This document shows, one piece after another, positions 8,462 through 16,809 of a stretch of DNA of 64,000 nucleotides. Source of the stretch: Xanthobacter aminoxidans (GTDB lineage Bacteria; Pseudomonadota; Alphaproteobacteria; Rhizobiales; Xanthobacteraceae); the NCBI RefSeq assembly GCF_023571765.1, contig NZ_JAMJXC010000009.1:124001-188000 (forward strand). The letters are read 5' to 3'. The notes under the pieces were generated by a model that worked only from the letters and a program-made list of their open reading frames with translations, made no database searches and was not told the DNA's origin. Numbering within the stretch: position 1 is the stretch's first letter; every line of letters starts with the position of its first letter. Position numbers and translations under genes: made by a program.

Positions 8462-8627
8462 AGGGAGCGCCCCATGGCAGAGCCGGAGGTCGGAAGGCTG
8501 ACATGCCGGTCCGATGACGGTTCTCTCAAGCCCTGGCTGCCAGTTCCGCGCACCGGTTCGATCATGCGCGCAGTAAGATTGGAGGCTCCGCGCCGTGCAA
8601 GTGCGCGCCGGGGATAGGAGATTTAAG

Positions 8628-8641
8628 CCCACATATGTGGG
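8628..8641. promoter_or_regulatory. 14-bp perfect palindrome between selB and an IclR gene
   Basis: CCCACATATGTGGG is fully self-complementary. It lies in the 265-base divergent region, 86 bases before the IclR-family start codon and 167 bases before selB. IclR proteins bind short palindromes of this size and often control their own gene, so it is a candidate operator. Which gene it controls is not shown. Confidence 0.45.
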
Positions 8642-8701
8642 ATCAAGGCGCGCGCGTTGACACCTTGTGGGCACCGTGACCACTGTTGCCGTCCGCTTAA
8701 C

Positions 8702-8727
8702 AGGAGCGTTTCAGTAGGAGCGTTTCA
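8702..8727 (+). repeat. Tandem 14-bp duplication of the ribosome-binding site
   Basis: AGGAGCGTTTCA occurs at 8702-8713 and again at 8716-8727, the second copy ending on the A of the IclR start codon. Each copy contains AGGAG, and the second is six bases before the ATG. The duplication could provide two Shine-Dalgarno sites or be a slippage-prone expression switch. Confidence 0.6.
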
Positions 8728-9578
8728 TGGGCAGACCTCCAGCTCAGAGGCTCGACAAGGAGCGGATCGGCGCGTTTCCGTCGCTCCCGTCCACGGTTGT
8801 GAAATCGGCCGGACGAACCGCGCAAATTCTGGAATATTTCGATGACGTCCAAAGAGATGTCAGCATCGTCGAGGTGGCCGAAGCGCTGCGGTCGCCTCAA
8901 TCGAGCATCGGCGTCATCCTGAAAAGCCTCGTGGAGCTCGGCTTCCTGGAGCTGACTCCGCGCCGGACCTACGCCCTCTCCTACCGTGTCGCGATGCTCG
9001 GGAGCTGGATGGACCACAGCCTGTTCGGACGTGGACAATTGCGCGCGCTCATGGAGCGCATTTCCGCCGAGAGCGGCGAGTTCGTCGTGCTGGCACAGCG
9101 CGTCGGCATGCACGCCAAGTTCATTCAGGTGGTTCAGGCCGCCAAGCCGGGCCGGCGCCACATCACCGTTGGCACGGAACGTTGCCTTCTGCGTTCCGGC
9201 ACGGGACGCACGCTCCTGAGCATGCATTCGGACCTTGAGGTGGCGAAGCTGATACGGCGGTTCAATGCCTCTGTCGATGATGCGGGACGGGTCGACGCTG
9301 CCGAGGTCATGGGGACCATCAATTCCATCCGCCAGAACGGCTATGCCATGACGCTGGACGCGGTGACGCATGGCGGGGGCGTCATATCGGTCCCGGTGAC
9401 ACGCGACACCCGTCCGGGCTTCGCCCTGGGGATCGCCAGCACGTCGATGACCCTGCGCCGCAACGAAACCGCGTTTGCGAACCTGCTCCGGGACGGTGTC
9501 CAGAGGCTGTTCGCCTCGCCGGGGCGGGGCAACGGTCCCGTCGGCACCGGCCTGCGCCCGGTCGCCCTGGCGGGGTGA
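8727..9578 (+). CDS. IclR-family transcriptional regulator
   Basis: A 283-residue protein with an N-terminal winged helix-turn-helix (about residues 28-90, AGRTAQILEYFDD and PQSSIGVILKSLVELGFL). A C-terminal ligand-binding IclR domain follows (GTERCLLRSGTGRTLLSMH, GYAMTLDAVTHGGGVISVPV). It shares its plan with the second IclR gene at 19422-20261. AGGAG sits six bases before the ATG and is duplicated upstream. It lies between selB and the operon at 9648-14850 and likely controls nearby acyl-CoA catabolism rather than selenium genes; the ligand is unknown. Confidence 0.9.
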   Translation: MGRPPAQRLDKERIGAFPSLPSTVVKSAGRTAQILEYFDDVQRDVSIVEVAEALRSPQSSIGVILKSLVELGFLELTPRRTYALSYRVAMLGSWMDHSLFGRGQLRALMERISAESGEFVVLAQRVGMHAKFIQVVQAAKPGRRHITVGTERCLLRSGTGRTLLSMHSDLEVAKLIRRFNASVDDAGRVDAAEVMGTINSIRQNGYAMTLDAVTHGGGVISVPVTRDTRPGFALGIASTSMTLRRNETAFANLLRDGVQRLFASPGRGNGPVGTGLRPVALAG

Positions 9579-9579
9579 G

Positions 9580-9601
9580 GGGGCGCCGATCCATGCGCCC
9601 C
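9580..9601 (+). terminator. Candidate terminator hairpin after IclR gene
   Basis: GGGGCGC and GCGCCCC form a 7-bp GC stem with an eight-base loop, starting two bases after the IclR stop. There is no U-run, so its strength is uncertain. It sits between convergent genes. Confidence 0.4.
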
Positions 9602-9647
9602 GTCCCGGACCTTGTGCGGTGATCGGGAGCGGCGGGGCAAACACCCT

Positions 9648-10427
9648 CTATTCCGCCGACGTCTTTCGGTCTCGCGCCTCAAGGAAGCGGCGCTTGGCTT
9701 CAGCATGCTCTTCGGACATCGCGAGCATGGGCTGAAAGGCGATCTCCTGGCGAAGCGCGGCCTCGAGGCCCTCGGAAAAGGCTTCCTTCAGCATGGCCAT
9801 CGCGGGCGGTGAGGCCTTCGCAAAACGCAGTGCGACCGCCTTCGCGGCGGCGAGGGCGGCCCCCGGCTCGACAACTTCGTCCACAAGGCCGATGCGACCG
9901 GCTTCCGCTCCGTCCAGCACGCTCGCCAGAGCCGTCAGCTCCTTGGCCTTGCCGAGCCCGACCCGGCGCGGCAGGCTCCACAGGGTTCCGAGATCGGGGA
10001 TGAAGCCCATCCGGATGAAGGCGCAGCACAGTTTCGCGTCGCGCGCCGCCACGGCGTAGTCGGAGGCCGACATCAGCGAAAGACCGGCGCCGTAGCAATT
10101 GCCTTCCACGGCCGTGATGACGGGTTTGCGTCCGGCGATCAGGAGGCGGACCAGCTGCATGCTTGTCCGCTCCATGCGCGAGCGCATCGCCAGCGCGTCG
10201 CGCTCGTTGAAGCTCGCGATGTCGCCGCCGGCCGAAAAGTGTCCGCCGGCCCCGGTGAGCACGATGGCGCGACAGGTGTCGTCATCGTTCAGGTCGCGCA
10301 GGCGCCCCAGAAGCTGGTCGCGCAGCTGTGGCGAATACACGTTCATCCGCTTCGGTTCGTTCAGGGTAAGAATGGCGAGGGGCCCCTCTCGCGTGCAGAG
10401 CACGCGGTCTTCGTCGGCTTCGATCAT
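9648..10427 (-). CDS. Crotonase (enoyl-CoA hydratase/isomerase), PaaG-like
   Basis: A 259-residue crotonase-fold enzyme. The oxyanion-hole region reads HFSAGGDIASF and NCYGAGLSLMSASD. The usual first catalytic Glu (GGxEL) is missing, while an Asp appears in FIPDLG, the arrangement of PaaG-type isomerases. It is therefore more likely an isomerase or other crotonase than a simple hydratase. The ATG at 10427 has GAGGAG 11 bases upstream. It is the last gene of a minus-strand set (nitronate monooxygenase, acyl-CoA ligase, binding protein, this gene). The substrate is unknown. Confidence 0.87.
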   Translation of the reverse strand: MIEADEDRVLCTREGPLAILTLNEPKRMNVYSPQLRDQLLGRLRDLNDDDTCRAIVLTGAGGHFSAGGDIASFNERDALAMRSRMERTSMQLVRLLIAGRKPVITAVEGNCYGAGLSLMSASDYAVAARDAKLCCAFIRMGFIPDLGTLWSLPRRVGLGKAKELTALASVLDGAEAGRIGLVDEVVEPGAALAAAKAVALRFAKASPPAMAMLKEAFSEGLEAALRQEIAFQPMLAMSEEHAEAKRRFLEARDRKTSAE

Positions 10428-10474
10428 GATCGCGTTGCTCCTCAGTTCCCGGCAGGGCCCGCTTCGGCGACCCT

Positions 10475-11533
10475 TCATTTCTTCCAGTCGGCGGCGGCCT
10501 TCAGGACGGCTTGCTGGTCGAAGCGGTTGAAGGCCGGCACCAGAGCGTTGGTGTAGAGATCGGTGGGGGGAATGCCGGGCTGGATCATTTTCCATTTCAG
10601 CAGGAAGTCGACGTAGGCGGCATAGTGGGCCGGATTGCTCTCGCCCCAGTCCGAGACCCCGCCCAGGGCGAGATCCCAGTTGGCGAGGCGCGCTTTCAGC
10701 ACGGCAACCTCGTTGGCCAGCGCCTGTTCTTCGGGTGTGCCGACGGGCTTCAATTGGGGAAAGTAGTCCCATGCCATCCGCACGGCGGCCTCGGGATTGG
10801 CCTGGGTGAATTCGGAGCCCATGGCCCACAGCCGGCCCAGCGCCTCCAAGGCCGCGCGCTTGTCCCGCAGCGTCGATTCCAACGCGACGAAGCCGGTCGT
10901 GGGAAACGCCCGATATTCCTGTGGGAGAGGGAGGAGCCGCAGCGGGGTTCCGGCATTCCCGATCATTGCGAACTGGGTGTCGAACATGCTCACGGCGTCG
11001 ACCTGCCCGCGATTGAGCAGGGCGGCCGCCTGGGCGCCGGTGCCGGCGGCGGAGAAGGCGACGTCTGTCTGCGGATTGAGGCCGACGGTCGCGAGGAACG
11101 CCCGCCCGTTCAGCACGCCGACCGAACTCATGGACGTGACGCCGATGCGTTTGCCCTTGAGGTCCGAGAGGGTCTTGATGGCGCTGTCCTGCGGCACGGC
11201 GATGCCGTAGACGTTGCCTTGGCTGAACGTGTAGAAGGTCGTCATCCTGACGCCCTGAAGACGCATCGCGATGATCTGCTCGATGGAGAATTGTGCGGTG
11301 TCAAACTGGCGCGTGGCCAGATACTTCGCGCAATCGGTCGAGGTTCCCGCCACGATGAAGTCGAAGCGCAGGTTCTCCCGTTCGCTGTAGCCGAGTTTTT
11401 CCGCGACCGCGAACGGTGCGAGGCTGACGCTGACCGTGGGCGCGCAGACCCCCACCCGCAGGGTTACAGGCTCGGCTGCCGCGCAGGCGATCGAAATCGC
11501 GGCGAACAGTGAGGCCAAGGCCCACCTCATCAT
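10475..11533 (-). CDS. ABC transporter substrate-binding protein (NMT1/SsuA type)
   Basis: A 352-residue exported protein. The signal peptide runs to about residue 18 (WALASLFAAISIACAAAEP). The mature part is a type-II periplasmic-binding fold of the NMT1/THI5/SsuA class, with the LRVGVCAPTVSVSLAPFAVA start and GKRIGVTSMSSVG hinge segment. GGAGGT lies six bases before the ATG at 11533. No permease or ATPase is adjacent, so it must use a transporter encoded elsewhere, or the one at 61341-63051. It sits between an acyl-CoA ligase and a crotonase, suggesting a small organic acid ligand. Confidence 0.86.
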   Translation of the reverse strand: MMRWALASLFAAISIACAAAEPVTLRVGVCAPTVSVSLAPFAVAEKLGYSERENLRFDFIVAGTSTDCAKYLATRQFDTAQFSIEQIIAMRLQGVRMTTFYTFSQGNVYGIAVPQDSAIKTLSDLKGKRIGVTSMSSVGVLNGRAFLATVGLNPQTDVAFSAAGTGAQAAALLNRGQVDAVSMFDTQFAMIGNAGTPLRLLPLPQEYRAFPTTGFVALESTLRDKRAALEALGRLWAMGSEFTQANPEAAVRMAWDYFPQLKPVGTPEEQALANEVAVLKARLANWDLALGGVSDWGESNPAHYAAYVDFLLKWKMIQPGIPPTDLYTNALVPAFNRFDQQAVLKAAADWKK

Positions 11534-11588
11534 GATGCACCTCCGATCATCTGCCATCCCGTCTGGAAGTGCTGCGCCCTGAGCGCCT

Positions 11589-13730
11589 TCAATTTTCGGG
11601 CGAGAGCACCACCACGGCATCAGCGGCGAGGGCGCCCTTCGGGCGCACCAGCAGCGGATTGATCTCGAACTCGCTCATGAGGTCGCCTGCAGCGACGGCG
11701 AACTGCGAAAGCAGCGCAACGGCGTGGGCGGCGGCTGCCACGTCCGCCTTCGGCGCACCACGGAAGCCGTCAAGCAGCGCGAAGCCCTTGAGGCTGCGGA
11801 ACATCTCTTCCGCGACCTGGGGGCTGACGGGCGCGAGGCGGGTTTCCGCGTCGCCCAGGAGTTCTGTGAAGACGCCGCCGAGACCGACCGTCACCATCCA
11901 GCCGAAAACCGGATCGCGGGTGAAGCCGACCAGCACTTCGACGCCATCGGTTACATATGGCTGCACCGAGATGCCGTCGATGCGGGCGTCGGGTGCCAGG
12001 CGCCGGGCGCCGGCGAGGATGTCGTCATAGGCCGCGCGCGCCGCCGCTTCGCCCGCCACGCCCAGCCGGACGCCGCCAATTTCCGTTTTGTGCAGGACAT
12101 CCGGACTGACGAGCTTCAGGACCGCCGGCTCCCTGAGGGCGAGGACGGCTGCGGCCGCCTCCTCCGGCGAATGGACCAGCCGATCGGTAACGGCATCGAC
12201 GCCGATCTCCTGGAGTAGCGCCTTGCCCTCCACCTCGCTCAGCGCGGTACGTCCGGCCTCCTTCAATCGCGCGAGGCTGGTGCGCGCCGACAGAACAGCG
12301 GGAGAGGGCGGAATGTGCGCGTCCTCCGCTGCTGCCTTCGCATTGCTGAGGTAGGCACAGAGGGCACGCGCGGCGCGGGTCATGTCGTTGAAATAGGCGA
12401 AGCCGCTGGCTTCCGCCTCCTCCCGTGCATTGCACAGCGTGTCGACCGTAATGAGCAGCTTTTTCGGCCGTTCGGGGTCCCGCGCGATGTCCGCCCACGG
12501 CTTGCGCATGACATTCGCTGAGCCGCAGGTGACAATTGCGCTCACGGCATCCGAGCGTCCCACCAGACGCACCAGTGTTGGCAGGGTGGCATCGTCGTTG
12601 ACCACATTGGCCGTCATGTCCACGGGGTTAGCCACCATGCCGTAGGCAGGGACGAGAGTCCGCAGCTCCTTTTGGAGTTCGGCATCGAACGTCGGCAGCG
12701 GATGGCCTCCCTCGGCGAACTCGTCGGCGAGCGCGACGCACGCCGCTCCCGACACGGAGAGGACACCGACGCCACCCACGGGGGTGCCCGCCGCGAAGCG
12801 ATGCAGGTAGGAAATGTCCACGAGTTCCGCGACGTTGCGCGCCTCGATCACCCCCGCTGCCCGGAACGCCTCGCGATACGCCCGGTCGTTGCCGGCGAGC
12901 GCGGCGGTGTGGGACTGCGCCGCCTCCGCGCCCTTGGCACTGCGTCCGACCTTGTAGGCGACGAGCAGCTTGCCGTTGCGCTTCAGACGCCGCGCCGCGG
13001 CAAGGAAGCGGGGGCCGTCCCGCACCTGTTCCACATAGGAGAGGACGACGTCGATGTCGGGAGCGTCCGCGAAATATTCGATGAAGTCCGACAGGTCGAG
13101 ACAGGCCTCGTTCCCGGTCGTGACCACATGGCTGATGCCAAAGCCGGCCTGGCTGGCGCTGGCGTAGATGGCGGCTGCCAGCGCCCCGCTCTGGGACACG
13201 ATGGCCGCGCGCTTGGAGCCGGACTGGGGGGCGAACAGGTTGAAGCTGGCGATGGCTCCGCTGTTGAAGTTGGCGACGCCGAGGCAGTTGGGACCGATGA
13301 TCGCCATGCCGGTGCGCGCGGCGATATCCCTCAGCCGGACCTGCCGGGCGATGCCTTCCTCGGTGCCGAGTTCGGCGAAGCCGGCGGAGAAGACGATGGC
13401 CGCCTTCACCCCCAGCGCGGCGCAGCGCTCGATCTCGTCGAGGCCGGCATCGGCGTTGACCGAGAGCAGGGCCGCGTCGGGCGTCGCGGGCAGGGAGGCG
13501 ACATCGGGATAGCAGGGAAAGCCCTGCACCTCCCGATAGCGGGGATTGATGCAGTAGATGGAGCCGGAATAGCCATAGTCGCGCATCTGCGCGAGAGGCC
13601 GTCCGCCGATCCGGGTGGGATCGGGCGAGGCGCCGATCACCACGATGGATGACGGATCAATGAGGGCCTTAAGATCGGGCTTGGGAACAGCGAATGCTTT
13701 CTGGCCAGACGAAAATACGGTTGAATTCAT
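11589..13730 (-). CDS. NDP-forming acyl-CoA ligase, full length (acetate-CoA ligase family)
   Basis: A 713-residue fusion of the CoA-binding/succinyl-CoA-ligase-like domains (SSIVVIGASPDPTRIGG, MAIIGPNCLGVANFNSG, IVSQSGALAAAIYA; likely phosphohistidine in AAQSHTAALAG) with a C-terminal ATP-grasp domain (PAVLKLVSPDVLHKTEIGG, FGWMVTVGLGGVFTELLGD). It makes acyl-CoA from acid and CoA with NDP formation, or runs in reverse to make ATP. The start is the ATG at 13730. It is the second gene after nitronate monooxygenase on the minus strand. The partial gene at 1-1359 is a homologue of its N-terminal half. The substrate cannot be read from sequence. Confidence 0.92.
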   Translation of the reverse strand: MNSTVFSSGQKAFAVPKPDLKALIDPSSIVVIGASPDPTRIGGRPLAQMRDYGYSGSIYCINPRYREVQGFPCYPDVASLPATPDAALLSVNADAGLDEIERCAALGVKAAIVFSAGFAELGTEEGIARQVRLRDIAARTGMAIIGPNCLGVANFNSGAIASFNLFAPQSGSKRAAIVSQSGALAAAIYASASQAGFGISHVVTTGNEACLDLSDFIEYFADAPDIDVVLSYVEQVRDGPRFLAAARRLKRNGKLLVAYKVGRSAKGAEAAQSHTAALAGNDRAYREAFRAAGVIEARNVAELVDISYLHRFAAGTPVGGVGVLSVSGAACVALADEFAEGGHPLPTFDAELQKELRTLVPAYGMVANPVDMTANVVNDDATLPTLVRLVGRSDAVSAIVTCGSANVMRKPWADIARDPERPKKLLITVDTLCNAREEAEASGFAYFNDMTRAARALCAYLSNAKAAAEDAHIPPSPAVLSARTSLARLKEAGRTALSEVEGKALLQEIGVDAVTDRLVHSPEEAAAAVLALREPAVLKLVSPDVLHKTEIGGVRLGVAGEAAARAAYDDILAGARRLAPDARIDGISVQPYVTDGVEVLVGFTRDPVFGWMVTVGLGGVFTELLGDAETRLAPVSPQVAEEMFRSLKGFALLDGFRGAPKADVAAAAHAVALLSQFAVAAGDLMSEFEINPLLVRPKGALAADAVVVLSPEN

Positions 13731-13821
13731 CTGGCCATATGCTCCGTTCCTATAGATCTGAGGCAATTTTAGGTGTTCGCGCTGCGCGCAGCCAGTGTTC
13801 GTAAAGCCCCCTTGATCAATC

Positions 13822-13835
13822 GACACATATCTGTC
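13822..13835. promoter_or_regulatory. Near-palindrome with CACATATC core
   Basis: GACACATATCTGTC has GACA/TGTC arms and shares CACATAT with the palindrome at 8628-8641 and with 14995-15010. It overlaps the stop of the nitronate monooxygenase gene and lies about 90 bases before the acyl-CoA ligase start. It is a possible IclR-type site. Confidence 0.25.
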
Positions 13836-14850
13836 ACCCCACCGCGTCTGCGTCCTGCACCTGCCGGGCCGTGAGGGCGGACATTCTGGATATGGCTGCG
13901 CAAGCCCCGTCCAGCATGTCGTCGAAGATCGTCTCCACACTCTGGATCGACGTGGCGAAGGCGGCCGCCGGCCCGAAGTCGAGCATGCCCCGGGACCGGT
14001 CGCCGGTGCGGTAGGCTTCGCGGGCGAGCTTGCCAGCGACGTGGGGCCGGTAGGCGTCGAAATCCGTCACCTTCCGGTCTTCCAGGGCCAGCAGGTCCCG
14101 GGCGCTGTCATTTTCGAGCACCCGGTGGTGATCGCGCAGAATCTGCTTCACCACCACGCTCTGGGTTCCATCGCTCTCGGCGATGAACTGCTTGTAGGAC
14201 GGGTGAATCCACAATTCCTCGGCCACCAGCATGCGGGTGCCCATGATGATCGCGTCCGCGCCCATGGCGAGCGCGGCTGCGAGCTGGCTGCCCGTCCCTA
14301 TGCCCCCGCCCACGACGAGCGGCAGATCGATCTCCCGTGCCGCCACCGGGGCCTGAACCATGGTGGAGATCATGAAGACACCCGGATGGCCGCCGCAATC
14401 GGCGCCGACCACGGTGATCGCATCGACGTCGAGGCGCGCCGCGCTGCGCGCATATTTCACGGCCGGCACCTTATGGATGATCTTGATGCCCGCTTCCCGC
14501 AGCGCCGGGATGATCGGCTCGGGCGAGGCGCCGGCCGTCTCCACGCAGGAGACGCGATTGTCCGCGAGCAGGGGGATGAGTCGGCGGGCCCGCTCGATGC
14601 CTTCGTCGAAGCGCGAAATGTAGATGTTGACCCCAAAGCCGAGATCACCGAGCGTCGCGCGGCAGGTGCGCACCTGTTCCTCGACCCAGTCCGTCTCGCC
14701 GGACGAGACGATGAAGCCCATTCCGCCGGCCTTCACCACGGCGGCAACATAGGCTGCGTCTGACACGCCCGGCCCGAGCCCTCCGCACAGGATAGGATGT
14801 CGGATGCCGAGAAGCTCGGTGATCCGCGTTTTGAAGATCTGCGGTCGCAT
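13834..14850 (-). CDS. Nitronate monooxygenase family flavoprotein
   Basis: A 338-residue FMN-dependent TIM-barrel protein of the 2-nitropropane dioxygenase/nitronate monooxygenase family. Motifs include HPILCGGLGPGVSDAAYVAA at the start, VGADCGGHPG in the FMN phosphate-binding loop, and LVVGGGIGTGSQLAAALAMG. Members oxidise alkyl nitronates, but several act as enoyl-CoA reductases or have unknown roles. Here it leads an operon with an acyl-CoA ligase, a binding protein and a crotonase. A role in CoA-linked catabolism is therefore as likely as nitronate detoxification. The start is the ATG at 14850. Confidence 0.88.
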   Translation of the reverse strand: MRPQIFKTRITELLGIRHPILCGGLGPGVSDAAYVAAVVKAGGMGFIVSSGETDWVEEQVRTCRATLGDLGFGVNIYISRFDEGIERARRLIPLLADNRVSCVETAGASPEPIIPALREAGIKIIHKVPAVKYARSAARLDVDAITVVGADCGGHPGVFMISTMVQAPVAAREIDLPLVVGGGIGTGSQLAAALAMGADAIIMGTRMLVAEELWIHPSYKQFIAESDGTQSVVVKQILRDHHRVLENDSARDLLALEDRKVTDFDAYRPHVAGKLAREAYRTGDRSRGMLDFGPAAAFATSIQSVETIFDDMLDGACAAISRMSALTARQVQDADAVG

Positions 14851-14994
14851 GGAAGACGCACTTTCGCTGTGGATCAGGAAGGCGGCACGCCGCCCGGAGC
14901 CGCGCAGGCCTGATCCGTCGGCGGCGCGGACCCGAGCCGCATTATCGGCAACCTGCCAAAGCCGTGGAGCGCGAAGACGCAGGCCAGGGATAAT

Positions 14995-15010
14995 CAACAC
15001 ATATCGGTTG
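14995..15010. promoter_or_regulatory. Inverted repeat CAAC-N8-GTTG upstream of nitronate monooxygenase
   Basis: CAACACATATCGGTTG lies in the 295-base gap between two divergent genes (starts at 14850 and 15146). The inner CACATATC matches the site at 13822-13835. No other feature was seen in this gap. It is a candidate operator shared with the IclR regulon. Confidence 0.3.
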
Positions 15011-15145
15011 CGGTCGGGCATGACGGCGCGTGGGCCCGGCTCCATACTCCGCCTGTCCGTTGGGAGCAGGCCGGCGTTGCCGGACGTGGTTCGTCCCGCG
15101 CCTTTCCCACGATCCTTCCCTTCCCCGAAATGGCGAGCCCGACCC

Positions 15146-15907
15146 ATGGAGTCCATCGTCAAGGTCGAGCGTCCCGCTGACGGCGTGTCGCTCGTGAGGC
15201 TCAACCGCCCCGAGGCGCGCAATGCCTTAAGTCGCGCGCTCAAGGATGCCCTCGATGCTGCCCTGCTGGATGCGGAGCGGGCGAGCGACGTGCGCGTCAT
15301 TGTCCTGACCGGCACCCCTGAAGCCTTCTGTGCCGGTGGCGACATCAAGGAACTCGGCGCCGTCACCGTCGAGGAGCAGCTCGCGATGCGCGAGCATCCG
15401 CTTTGGCGAACCCTCGGCGCGCTGCGCAAGCCGCTGGTGGTGGCCGTCGATGGCTATGCGCTCGGCGGAGGCATGGAGATCGCGCTGGCGGCTGATCTGG
15501 TGGTCGCCAGCGAGGGGGCGGTGTTCGGCCTTCCCGAGATCCGGCTCGGCATCCTGCCCGGCGCCGGCGGCACGCAGCGCCTGGTGCGGCTTGCAGGCCG
15601 CCAAAGGGCTCTTCGCTATCTCCTCACCGGAGATCGCCTGTCCGCACGCGCGGCGCAGGCCATGGGGATCGTCTGCGAAGTCGCGGCGGACGATGCGGTG
15701 GCGGCCGCGTTGGCGCTGGCCGCTTCTATTGCCGCGATGCCGCCGCTCGCGGTCCGCCAGATCAAGGAGGTCGTCCAGCTCGGGCCTGATGCTTCGCTGG
15801 CCGCCGCCCTTGCCCTGGAGCGTAACGCCAATCTGGCCCTGTTCGGGACCGAGGAACGTACCCGCCGCATGAAGGCCTTTACCGAGAAGGGCAGCGGCCG
15901 GGCCTGA
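15146..15907 (+). CDS. Enoyl-CoA hydratase (crotonase)
   Basis: A 253-residue crotonase-fold enzyme with both catalytic glutamates of true enoyl-CoA hydratases: ALGGGMEIALAAD (first Glu) and LPEIRLGILPGAGGTQ (second Glu). The CoA oxyanion hole includes AFCAGGDIKEL. It hydrates 2,3-enoyl-CoA to 3-hydroxyacyl-CoA in beta-oxidation. It is transcribed alone on the plus strand, divergent from the nitronate monooxygenase operon. The ATG at 15146 gives the usual opening of the family. Confidence 0.93.
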   Translation: MESIVKVERPADGVSLVRLNRPEARNALSRALKDALDAALLDAERASDVRVIVLTGTPEAFCAGGDIKELGAVTVEEQLAMREHPLWRTLGALRKPLVVAVDGYALGGGMEIALAADLVVASEGAVFGLPEIRLGILPGAGGTQRLVRLAGRQRALRYLLTGDRLSARAAQAMGIVCEVAADDAVAAALALAASIAAMPPLAVRQIKEVVQLGPDASLAAALALERNANLALFGTEERTRRMKAFTEKGSGRA

Positions 15908-15924
15908 GGCTGGCTCCCGGCCGC
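15894..15924. terminator. Candidate bidirectional terminator hairpin
   Basis: GCGGCCGGG and CCCGGCCGC form a perfect 9-bp stem with a 13-base loop containing the stop codon of the enoyl-CoA hydratase. It separates the convergent genes ending at 15907 and 15945. No U-tract is present. Confidence 0.45.
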
Positions 15925-15944
15925 AGCCTGCCGCGCTCCGCCGC

Positions 15945-16793
15945 CTAAGCCTTGTAGGCCACGGAGAGCGAAATCTCGGCGAATGTCTCGAACTCGTTGG
16001 CGACGGCCGCGGCCTTGCGACGGAGGCGATCGAGGGAATCCTCGCCGAGCGGAAGGCGGCCCGGCGGGTCGGGCATGCGGGCGATCTTCAGCAGCACTTC
16101 CCCGACCTTTCTGGGATCGTTCGGCTGCTGTCCATCCCGCGCGTTCATGCGGTCGAGGGTGGTCTTGGTCGCACCGGATTGGTAGGCCGCGATGGGATGG
16201 CGCGGACGCTGGAGCGAGGTGCCGGCGAACCGGGTCCTGATCGATCCGGGCTCCAGGATCGTGACCTTGATGCCGAAGACGGCGACCTCCTGGGCGAGCG
16301 CATCCGAAAAGCCTTCCACGGCATACTTCGTGGCGGCGTAGAATGCGAAGCCCGGAGATGCCGAATAGCCGCCGCTGGACGACGTGTTCATGATGTGCCC
16401 GCGCCCGCGGCTGCGCATGCCGGGCAACACGGCCCGCGTCACTTCCGCGAGGCCGAAGAAATTGACATCGAAGAGCGGTCGGTACTCGTCGGGTGTCGTT
16501 TCCTCGGCGGCGGCCATCAGGCCGTAGCCCGCATTGTTGACCAGCACATCGATGCCGCCGGTCCGCCGTTCGGCCTCGGCAACGGCGGCGGCGATCTGAT
16601 CGGGCCGTGTGACGTTCATCTCCAGGGCGAGGAGCCGGTCGCCGAAGCGAGTCACCAGGTCTGCGAGATTGGCCGTGTCGCGCGCCGTGGCGACGACCGT
16701 CTCGCCGTGCTCCAGCGCGACCTCGGCGAAGGCGTAGCCCATGCCGCTGTCGCAGCCGGTTATGAACCAGGTCAGGGGTGCAGGTGTCGACAT
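15945..16793 (-). CDS. SDR-family oxidoreductase
   Basis: A 282-residue short-chain dehydrogenase/reductase. The cofactor site is TGCDSGMGYA, followed by VLVNNAG and the catalytic Ser/Tyr-Lys set (NTSSSGGY...YAATKYA). It would oxidise an alcohol or reduce a carbonyl with NAD(P)H. Its sequence style is that of retinol/17-beta-hydroxysteroid-like classical SDRs. The ATG at 16793 follows GGAGAGG. It is the last gene after aldehyde dehydrogenase and crotonase on the minus strand, so it may handle an alcohol, aldehyde or acid series. Confidence 0.88.
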   Translation of the reverse strand: MSTPAPLTWFITGCDSGMGYAFAEVALEHGETVVATARDTANLADLVTRFGDRLLALEMNVTRPDQIAAAVAEAERRTGGIDVLVNNAGYGLMAAAEETTPDEYRPLFDVNFFGLAEVTRAVLPGMRSRGRGHIMNTSSSGGYSASPGFAFYAATKYAVEGFSDALAQEVAVFGIKVTILEPGSIRTRFAGTSLQRPRHPIAAYQSGATKTTLDRMNARDGQQPNDPRKVGEVLLKIARMPDPPGRLPLGEDSLDRLRRKAAAVANEFETFAEISLSVAYKA

Positions 16794-16809
16794 GTTTCCT
16801 CTCCGCCGC

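Noticed and set aside
6959-8617. 552-codon open frame on the plus strand
   Set aside because: Antisense to selB, whose GTPase motifs are clear.
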